This document shows, in pieces, positions 8,009-15,023 of a stretch of DNA of 33,021 nt. The translations under genes and the position numbers were made by a program. The stretch covers positions 1 through 33,021 of the forward strand of contig JALWYU010000109.1 of NCBI GenBank assembly GCA_026992635.1. Direction: 5' to 3'. Under the pieces are notes generated by a model. The model ran no database searches and was not told where the DNA came from. It was given only the letters and a program-made list of their open reading frames with translations. Source of the stretch: Bacteroidota bacterium. Its GTDB lineage: Bacteria; Bacteroidota; Bacteroidia; JAADEI01. Each line of letters starts with the position of its first letter. The first letter of the stretch is position 1.

Positions 8009-9166
8009 GTGGAAACGGCTTGGGCAGTGGCAAGAAGAGAGGTGTATGTCAACGGTCGGTTTCTGGTTCAGCCCTTGACAGGTGCCCAGCGGTATGCCCG
8101 TGAGCTGTTTCGGGCGGTTTCAAACCTGTCTGCGTTCCCCGCGGATTTGGATTGGCATCTGGTGGTTCCCGCTGTAGATGGAGAGGCGTTGTCGTTGCCT
8201 GAATGGGTGCAGAAGTGGCGTGTGCTCCGTATGGGACGGATGACGCATGCGTGGTGGGACCAGCGTGTGTTTGCGCGGTTTTGTGGACGGGGGCGACTCA
8301 CAGTCAGTCCTGTCAACTTGCTTCCTTTACGTCCGGGCTGGCATGTCCTCTGTTTGCACGACCTGGTGGCACGGGATTATCCGGAGGCGCTTCGCTGGTG
8401 GGCACGACTCTTTTACTGGTGGAATCATCACAATGCCCGACGAATTGCTGTGTTGTGGACGGTTTCGGAGTTCACGCGTCGTCGGATTCACCTTCGTATG
8501 GGCTTGCCCATAGAGAGTATTGCGGTGTTTCCGCCGGGTGGCGACCATATCGTCTCAGTGCATGCAGATGAATCGGTTCTTCAGTGGTTGCCATTTACGC
8601 GGTTTTTTCTTGTGGTGGGTGCAGGGGTTCCGCACCGGCGTGTGGATACGGTGGTGCGTGCGGTTGATTTGGTTCGTCGGGAGTTTCCGGATGTGGGTCT
8701 GGTATGCATAGGGAATGTGAATACACGGTTGTTTCGGGTGCCTGCGCATGTTCGTGCGTGGCAGGAAGGACGTTTGCCGCGGTGGATGGTGTGGTTGCCG
8801 TCAGTATCGGATGCGCAGTTGCGCGCTTTGTATGAGCATGCGGTGGCGGTGGTGATTCCCTCCGAGTATGAGGGGTTTGGGATTCCGGCGGTGGAGGCAG
8901 GCTGGTGCCAGTGTCCCGTAGTGACGACGGGTGTGGGGGGCTTACGGGAAAGTGCACCGGAATGCCCGACGTTTCCGATAGGCGACTGGCAAACCCTCCG
9001 TAATATTCTTTCCCGTTTTTTGCGGGATCCGTTGTGGCGTTCGGAGTGTGCGATTCGCCATCACCGGTATGTCCAGCGGTTCACGTGGGCACGGACAGCG
9101 CGAGGCTGGCTGGAATGGCTCACGCACATTGCGGAGGAGTTTCAAAATTTGCCGGTTACCCGATAA
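8009..9166 (+). CDS. Glycosyltransferase family 4 protein
   Basis: GT-B fold glycosyltransferase of the GT4 (WbaZ/mannosyltransferase-like) type, 385 aa from a GTG start. The N-terminal half begins VYVNGRFLVQPLTGAQRYAR, typical of enzymes that bind the acceptor with the ...GAQRYA/GIGRY loop. The C-terminal half carries FFLVVGAGVPHRRVDTVVRA, WLPSVSDAQLRALYEHA, and the E-x7-E nucleotide-sugar motif in SEYEGFGIPAVEAG (about residue 286). The donor and acceptor cannot be told. A second GTG start at 8042, just before YVNGRF, is an attractive alternative. The neighbours suggest envelope polysaccharide or protein glycosylation. Confidence 0.88.
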   Translation: METAWAVARREVYVNGRFLVQPLTGAQRYARELFRAVSNLSAFPADLDWHLVVPAVDGEALSLPEWVQKWRVLRMGRMTHAWWDQRVFARFCGRGRLTVSPVNLLPLRPGWHVLCLHDLVARDYPEALRWWARLFYWWNHHNARRIAVLWTVSEFTRRRIHLRMGLPIESIAVFPPGGDHIVSVHADESVLQWLPFTRFFLVVGAGVPHRRVDTVVRAVDLVRREFPDVGLVCIGNVNTRLFRVPAHVRAWQEGRLPRWMVWLPSVSDAQLRALYEHAVAVVIPSEYEGFGIPAVEAGWCQCPVVTTGVGGLRESAPECPTFPIGDWQTLRNILSRFLRDPLWRSECAIRHHRYVQRFTWARTARGWLEWLTHIAEEFQNLPVTR

Positions 9167-9227
9167 GTTGTTGATAAGAATCAGCAAGAAAAAGCGGTGG
9201 GTTCGTTCCCGGCGAAATGCAACCAGT

Positions 9228-11423
9228 ATGGAGCGTTTGCGCCATTGGTTAGAGATATGGCTCAGGAGTCCCCGCCCTTTATTTCTCACGCTCATTGCGC
9301 TCTGGTGTACGTTCATTGTTGTGAGTGGGGACGCAGGGTTTAACGATGATTCACGCCAATTGCATGAGTATGGTCATCAGTTGCTGGACTATTACCTGTC
9401 GGGATTCAAAAAGAGCCATTACCCGCAAATTCTGGCAAATCCCCGCAATGCCAATGAACAAACCGAACGTTTTTATGGGGCATTGTTTGAGTTGAGTGCG
9501 GCATTTCTGGAGCGTTTTGTGTTTCCCGGAGTAGATCCGTTTCGCGTTCGCCACGCGTGGACCGCCTTTTTTCTGGGTTTGGGATTGTTGTTTCTGGTGT
9601 TGATTGCTTTGCGCCTGGGTAGCACGCCCTTAGGCTGGCTGGTCCTGTTCCTCGCGGTGAGCTCGCCCCGCTTGATTGGGCATGGCTTCATCAACGCCAA
9701 GGACATCCCCTTCTGGACAGCCTATGCGGGTGTTTTGTGGTCGTATTTACGGATCTGGACACGCTTATGGAATCGGGAATTCGTGTGGACGGACTTTTTC
9801 ATCTTATCAGGCATGCTGGGTATGTTGATCGGGATTCGTCTGGGAGGCATCGTGTGGTTTCCGTATCTGATTTTGTTCACGGGATTGCTGGCGGTTTACC
9901 AGGGCTGGCGGTTGGGCACACCCATTTTTTTGCGTTCACCCTACTGGCGAAAGGTATGGCTGGCACTGGCGCTTGCTATGATAGGCGGATATTTTCTGGG
10001 GTTATGTTTCATCCCCTATGTCATGGAATCGCCGATTCAACGGACGATAGAAGGGTTTCGGATGCTGGCGCAATTCCCGGTTACGATCCGGCTGGTCTTT
10101 GAAGGGAAGTGGCTACCTTCAGGGTTGCGTCCCTGGTATTATCCGTTGCTGTGGATGGCAATTACGATTCCGCTGGGTGTATGGGCAGGGTGGCTAATGG
10201 GTGTGTTTGCCAGTGTTTGGCTTCGGGGTAAGTCCATTGACTGGATTCGCCAAACCTCTTTGTGGTTGATTTTGTTCGTGAATATGTTTCCGATTGCCTA
10301 CGTCATTTATAAAAACTCCAACCTGTACGATGGGTGGCGCCACTTGCTGTTCACGTATGGTCCAATGTTGTTGATTGCTTCGTGGGGCTGGCTCCGCTTG
10401 CTGAAGTGGCTTATGCGTGTTCGTCCGTGGTTGTTGGCGGTGGGACTCGTAGGCTTAATGGTGTTCCAGGCAGATGCCTTGCGCTGGGTAGTTGTTCATC
10501 ATCCTTATCAGGTGGTGTATTTCAATCGGTTGATTGGGGGCATTCAGGGTGCGTATGGTCGCTTTGAACTGGACTATTATCACGTGTCCATGAAGGAATG
10601 TGCCGAGCGATTGCTGAAAGCATTTCGTGCAGGAGAACTGACGTTGCCTTTCCAGCCCCAATCAGACACGATTATTGTTGCGACGAATCAGGCAGATGTT
10701 CTGATGCACTATTTGCGCGGTGAGCCCCGCCTCAAAGTCCGGTATGTCCGGTATTACCAGCGCCATGAGGTGTACTGGGATGTGGCAATCTGGTATTCGC
10801 GGTTTATTCATCCGGCACTGATGCGTGCGTGGTGGTGGCCCCCTGCTCAGGAATTCTATTCGGTGCGCGTAGAGGGGATTCCGCTTGCCACAGTCCAGAT
10901 TCGTCCGTCCCTTGCGGATTACGAAGGGATGCAGGCTGTCAAACGAAATCAGCTGGAACAGGCAGTACAGTCCTTTCGCCAGTATTTGCAGCGGGATGCG
11001 AAGAATGAGCTGGTTATCAGTACGCTGGGGCAGATTCTCTTGCGTCGGGGTGCAGTACAGCAAGCCCTGGCATGGGCACAACGAGCCTATCGGTCAGTTC
11101 CCGACTATCCACCTTTCGTTCTGCTGTATGCGCAGGTGCTGGTTGCACGGGGTAAATCCCAACAAGCATTGCAAATTCTGGAGGGGGCGTACCGGAAAAA
11201 AGTGCTGGACCCAGAACTATTTTTGTGGTTGGGCTACCTGCATTTGCAACAGGGAACGATTCTTCGTGGCATCCAGTATCTGGAAGAAGCCCTGCAATTC
11301 TGGCCGCAGATTCCTGCGTACTATCAGTTGTTGAGTCAGGCGTACCAGGCGTTGGGCAGGCGGGACCGGGCACAGTACTATCAGGCAATTCTTCAGCGTC
11401 TTACGGGTGGAGGTGGCTCCTGA
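9228..11423 (+). CDS. GT-C fold membrane glycosyltransferase (PMT/ArnT-like, GT39 type) with C-terminal TPR repeats
   Basis: Integral membrane protein, 731 aa from the ATG at 9228. The first transmembrane helix (LFLTLIALWCTFIVVSG) is followed by a periplasmic loop with DAGFNDDSRQLHEYG, the position of the acidic catalytic pair in GT-C enzymes. SSPRLIGHGFINAKDIPF is a motif I associate with Bacteroidota members of the GT39-like family. About ten hydrophobic helices run to residue ~430. A soluble part follows, and from about residue 566 there are TPR-like repeats (LEQAVQSFRQYLQRDAKNEL, AVQQALAWAQRAYRSVPDYP). Such enzymes take sugars from polyprenyl-phosphate donors, and the next gene is a candidate maker of that donor. 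The frame is open upstream to 9048 inside the previous gene, so the start is an estimate; no clear ribosome binding site is seen. Confidence 0.82.
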   Translation: MERLRHWLEIWLRSPRPLFLTLIALWCTFIVVSGDAGFNDDSRQLHEYGHQLLDYYLSGFKKSHYPQILANPRNANEQTERFYGALFELSAAFLERFVFPGVDPFRVRHAWTAFFLGLGLLFLVLIALRLGSTPLGWLVLFLAVSSPRLIGHGFINAKDIPFWTAYAGVLWSYLRIWTRLWNREFVWTDFFILSGMLGMLIGIRLGGIVWFPYLILFTGLLAVYQGWRLGTPIFLRSPYWRKVWLALALAMIGGYFLGLCFIPYVMESPIQRTIEGFRMLAQFPVTIRLVFEGKWLPSGLRPWYYPLLWMAITIPLGVWAGWLMGVFASVWLRGKSIDWIRQTSLWLILFVNMFPIAYVIYKNSNLYDGWRHLLFTYGPMLLIASWGWLRLLKWLMRVRPWLLAVGLVGLMVFQADALRWVVVHHPYQVVYFNRLIGGIQGAYGRFELDYYHVSMKECAERLLKAFRAGELTLPFQPQSDTIIVATNQADVLMHYLRGEPRLKVRYVRYYQRHEVYWDVAIWYSRFIHPALMRAWWWPPAQEFYSVRVEGIPLATVQIRPSLADYEGMQAVKRNQLEQAVQSFRQYLQRDAKNELVISTLGQILLRRGAVQQALAWAQRAYRSVPDYPPFVLLYAQVLVARGKSQQALQILEGAYRKKVLDPELFLWLGYLHLQQGTILRGIQYLEEALQFWPQIPAYYQLLSQAYQALGRRDRAQYYQAILQRLTGGGGS

Positions 11424-11444
11424 ACACCCGCAAAATCCCAGCAC

Positions 11445-12491
11445 ATGGAAAAGCAACCTCTGGCAAGTCCAACATCGTTGACCAAAGACCAAGCGTCCGT
11501 GGCTTTATCTATTGTGGTTCCCGCCTATAACGAACGGGAAAACCTGCCCCACTTGCTGGAAAAGATTGCACGCGTGATGAGCACATTTTCAGAGTCGTGG
11601 GAGGTGGTCCTCGTAGATGACGGCAGTACCGATGGGAGTCGGGCATGGCTGCAAGAAGCCGTATCCCGCTATCCGTGGTTGCGTGTTCTTTTCCTGAAGC
11701 GGAACTTTGGGCAGACGGCGGCGATGGCGGCAGGCTTTGACCATGCCCGTGGCAACATCGTCATTACAATGGATGCAGACCTGCAAAACGATCCGGAAGA
11801 CATCGGCCGGCTTTTAAACGCCATGCGTGAACAGCGGGCGGATGTGGTTTCGGGCTGGCGGAAAAACCGGAAGGACTACTGGTTGCGTGTTCAGGTGTCG
11901 CGGGTTGCCAACTGGTTGATCCGACAGATTGCCCGGATACCCATTCATGATCTGGGCTGTACACTGAAGGCGTATCGTCGGGAAGTCCTTCAGCGCCTGC
12001 ATCTCTATGGGGATGCCCATCGGTTTTTGCCGGTCTTAGCGCACTGGTACGGGTTTCGTGTGGTAGAAGTTGTGGTTCGCCATCATCCCCGGCGGTTTGG
12101 CGAATCCAAATATGGCTTGCTTTCGCGGACGTTTCGCGTGGCGCTGGATCTGTTGTTTCTCCGGTTTTTGTTTGCGCGTTCGCCAGTTCGTTTTTTTGGA
12201 ACGATTGGTGTGGTGTTGATAGTTGTGAGTGCTGTGTTGATGGGGATTGTTTTGTACCAGAAGTGGGGGCTGGGTGTATGGGTGCATCGCAATCCCCTGT
12301 TTCTTGTAGGCATTTTGTTCTTTCTATCTGGCTTGCAAATACTTTTGACGGGAGTTCTGGCGGAAGTGGTTGTCCGCGGCTATACGGCAACCATCAAAAA
12401 ACCCGCTTATCAGATAGAAATGATTCTTGAAGCCCCACGTGCGGAACAGGCAAACTCATCCGCTGAAATGGGGACGCCCATAGCAAAATAA
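11445..12491 (+). CDS. Polyprenyl-phosphate glycosyltransferase, GT2 family (DPM1/GtrB-like)
   Basis: Transfers a sugar from a nucleotide donor to a polyprenyl phosphate at the inner membrane. The protein is 348 aa. The GT-A domain shows LSIVVPAYNERENLPHLL, VVLVDDGSTDGS (about residue 57), LKRNFGQTAAMAAGFDHARG and the metal-binding MDADLQNDPEDI (about residue 110). HDLGCTLKAYRREVL and RRFGESKYGL follow, as in DPM1/GtrB/ArnC proteins. Two C-terminal transmembrane helices (about 246-315) place the protein in the membrane. It starts 21 bases after the GT-C gene. The pair fits a donor-maker plus membrane transferase system. The exact sugar is not readable from sequence. Confidence 0.92.
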   Translation: MEKQPLASPTSLTKDQASVALSIVVPAYNERENLPHLLEKIARVMSTFSESWEVVLVDDGSTDGSRAWLQEAVSRYPWLRVLFLKRNFGQTAAMAAGFDHARGNIVITMDADLQNDPEDIGRLLNAMREQRADVVSGWRKNRKDYWLRVQVSRVANWLIRQIARIPIHDLGCTLKAYRREVLQRLHLYGDAHRFLPVLAHWYGFRVVEVVVRHHPRRFGESKYGLLSRTFRVALDLLFLRFLFARSPVRFFGTIGVVLIVVSAVLMGIVLYQKWGLGVWVHRNPLFLVGILFFLSGLQILLTGVLAEVVVRGYTATIKKPAYQIEMILEAPRAEQANSSAEMGTPIAK

Positions 12492-12522
12492 TATGCCCTC
12501 AAAATTTCCGGCGAGAATTTCA

Positions 12523-12551
12523 TTTGCGCCATCGCCCTTACCTTATCTTTG
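12523..12551 (+). promoter_or_regulatory. Bacteroidota-type promoter (TTTG-N17-TATCTTTG)
   Basis: TTTG at 12523-12526 and TATCTTTG at 12544-12551 are separated by 17 bases. They match the -33 and -7 elements (TTTG and TAnnTTTG) of the Bacteroidota primary sigma factor. Transcription would start near 12558, about 40 bases before the ATG at 12596. It lies just after the end of the glycosyltransferase run, where a new transcription unit is expected. Confidence 0.6.
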
Positions 12552-12595
12552 TCTACACCTTTGTGGTCAGCCCATACACCAAGTTCCTGGCAGCC

Positions 12596-14452
12596 ATGAA
12601 ACCCGCCAGTTATACACATCGCATGGGGCGCGTCCTCCGAGGGACTTGCCTCCTTGCTGTCCTGCTGTTCTTCTCCTGCCTGACTACACCCCTCCTTACC
12701 CAGACCGTCGGCTTCGGCACCACCACGCCCCACACGACCGCCCGCTTAGATATCTGAGACACTATCCGCGGACTCCTCATCCCCCGACTCACCACACAAC
12801 AACGCGACGCCATCCAGAACCCTGCACACACCCTCATCATCTTCAACATTGACTCTTTTTGCTTAGAAGTCTATGACACACTCACGCAGCGGTGGTACAC
12901 CATTTCCTGTCCCAGACACTGCTTCAAGCCTGCATGCACACCCGCTATTGCGGGTCCCTCCTTCGTCTGTACTGGCGATACGGTCATCTATACAGCCAGT
13001 GGTTGTGCGAATGCCTTCTACCAGTGGTCTGTCCCGCCTGGCTGGACCATCCTTTCCGGACAGGGTACCGACACCCTTACAGTCTTGCCAGACACCACTG
13101 ATGGGACCATCTCTGTTAGGTACTGTAATCCGTGTGGGTGTGGCGCACCCGTTTCGCTGGCGGTCAGCGCAGACTCGTGCACACCCTTCTGTATTGCAAT
13201 TGGCGGGACGGATGCCGATTACGGAAGGTCTATCATCCAGACATCCGACAACGGCTATGCCATAGTAGGGAGAACCCTCTCCTTTGGACAAGGAGACTAT
13301 GATGTCTACGTTGTGAAGCTGGATGGTGCAGGCAACCTCCAGTGGACAAGAACCATTGGTGGGACAGGCGGTGATTACGGCTTATCCATTATCCAGACCA
13401 CCGATGGAGGATACGCCATAGCAGGATATACTCACTCTTTTTGCAATGCGGGCTGTCCAGCATTTCACGATGTTTACGTCATAAAGCTGGATGCACAAGG
13501 CAACCTGCAATGGACCAAAACCATCGGTGGATCACACGATGACCGCGGTAACGCCATTATCCAGACCGCAGACGGAGGATATGCCATAGCAGGATATACT
13601 TACTCTTTTTGCAGTGCGGGCTGTCCAACATATCATGATGTTTACGTGATAAAGCTGGATGCCCAGGGCAACCTGCAATGGACTAAGACTATCGGCGGGG
13701 CAAGCAACGATTTTGGCTACGCCATCATCCAGACCACAGATGGTGGGTACGTCATCGCCGGGCATACTTATTCCTTTGGGCAGGGCAACGCTGATGTGTA
13801 TGTGGTGAAGCTGGATAGCTCAGGGAATGTGCAATGGACAAGAACTATCGGTGGAATTGGCAACGATTACGGCGGTACCATCATCCAGACCACAGATGGT
13901 GGGTATGTCATCGCCGGGCATACAAGTTCCTCTGGGCAGGGATACGGAGATGTGTATGTGGTGAAGCTGGATAGCTCAGGCAACTTGCAATGGACAAGAA
14001 CCATTGGCGGAAGCAATTACGATGTCGGCACCTCCATCGTTCAGACCTGGGATGGAGGATACGCTATTGCCGGGTGGACCAGCTCTTTTGGGATAGGGAA
14101 CAATAATGTTTATGTCGTAAAGCTGGATGCGTCGGGCAACCTCCAGTGGACAAGAACCATCGGCGGGACAAACGATGATTTCGGCTTATCTATTGTCCAG
14201 TCTGCCGATAAAGGATATGTTATCGCAGGATGGACCCTATCCTTTGGGCAGGGGGGATCTGATGTTTATGTCATCAAGCTGGATGGAGCGGGCAATCTTG
14301 TTTCCTGTCCCGGCGGATGCCAGACCGCCACCGGGGGAATCACTGGCAGTGGCGGAACTACCGGCTTTGGCGGCGCGGTCAGCTCAGGCGGAATCACTTC
14401 TTCGGGTGGAACCACCTCTTCGGGCGGCACGCTCACCAACCTCTGCCCTTAG
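12596..14452 (+). pseudogene. Secreted seven-repeat (SBBP/delta-60-like) surface protein, interrupted by an in-frame TGA
   Basis: One reading frame runs from ATG 12596 to the stop at 14452, except for a TGA at 12755-12757 (codon 54). Before it are a signal peptide (MGRVLRGTCLLAVLLFFSCL) and GFGTTTPHTTARLDI. Directly after it, DTIRGLLIPRLTTQQRDAI continues a motif that in Bacteroidota surface proteins is uninterrupted. A PKD-like domain follows (FVCTGDTVIYTASG, WSVPPGWTILSGQGTDTL). Then come seven ~52-residue repeats of the form GG...DYG.SIIQT.DGGYAIAG...DVYVVKLD..GNLQWTRTI (about 13198-14320). A Gly/Ser/Thr-rich tail with repeated SSGGT ends the protein. No ordinary T9SS domain is visible at the C-terminus. 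Restarting after the TGA would lose the signal peptide, so the allele should be non-functional unless TGA is read through or is a sequencing error. Confidence 0.75.
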
Positions 14453-15023
14453 TCCTCCAAAACAGAACCATAAAGGGCAAAGGAAATGCAGGTCGCTTCC
14501 CTCCCTGACGCAATAGAACACGCCAGAATGGCAACCCACAGCAATACCCGCACTACACCTTCCCTCTCCCCATTCACGAAAGCCCAATACCGACTGTCTA
14601 TTCGCGCATGCCCAAACAGAAACCAACACCAAAGAAAAAGCACATAATCACCGCACACAGGACGACTTTTCCCTTCGGAGGAGCAAAACGTTCTTCCTTG
14701 AGGAACATTCTTATTCCAAACCAAAAGGCTACCTTCCACCTCTACTCAGTGCCTCCCCCACCTCTACTCAGTGCCTCCTCCACCTCTACTAACTGCCTCC
14801 TCCGCTTCTCCAGAAGGCTATCTTCCCCAACCAGGGAACAATTTTTCTTCCTTCCCAGGGGTAACTTTCCCCAATCAGGAGACAAATCTTCCCATTCAGA
14901 GCACATCTTTGTCCTTCCTGGATACACACTCCAGTGTTGCACTTCTCCCTTAGAGCCTTAACTTATCCTTACAGAGACACAGAGATTGGGAGCCAAAGCA
15001 TACGCCAAGTCTGGAAGTGCCGG
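14453..15023. other. Gene-free stretch between two surface-protein genes
   Basis: No convincing gene lies here: short open frames on both strands have no homology that I recognise and no start signals. A weak inverted repeat, TGCCCTT (14444-14450) and AAGGGCA (14473-14479), spans the end of the upstream gene and could end transcription, but no T-run follows. The stretch holds the 22-bp tandem repeat at 14737-14802 and is pyrimidine-rich on the plus strand from about 14720 to 14950. Confidence 0.5.
14737..14802 (+). repeat. Tandem repeat, three units of 22 bp
   Basis: Three consecutive units run 14737-14758, 14759-14780 and 14781-14802, built on CACCTCTACTCAGTGCCTCC plus two bases. Units 1 and 2 differ by one base. 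Unit 3 has further changes (CTAACT for CTCAGT). The array is in the gene-free stretch and its role is unknown; it may be a slippage-prone minisatellite. Confidence 0.85.

Noticed and set aside
12755-12757. Selenocysteine or genome-wide reassignment of TGA
   Set aside because: Several genes here end in TGA as a normal stop. The position is in a structural motif, not a redox site, and I see no obvious SECIS-like hairpin just after it.
12493-12852. Pro/His-rich 119-codon frame overlapping the start of the interrupted surface protein
   Set aside because: It is in a different frame from the clear signal peptide and surface-protein motif, and its His/Thr/Pro composition is typical of an out-of-frame reading.
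13085-14452. Calling the seven-repeat protein as an intact gene starting at 13085
   Set aside because: That ATG lies inside the PKD-like domain and would give a protein with no signal peptide. The true 5' part is in the same frame upstream, beyond the TGA.
14742-14942. Minus-strand 66-codon frame in the gene-free stretch
   Set aside because: It is built largely on the 22-bp tandem repeat and purine-rich low-complexity sequence, with no gene-like features.
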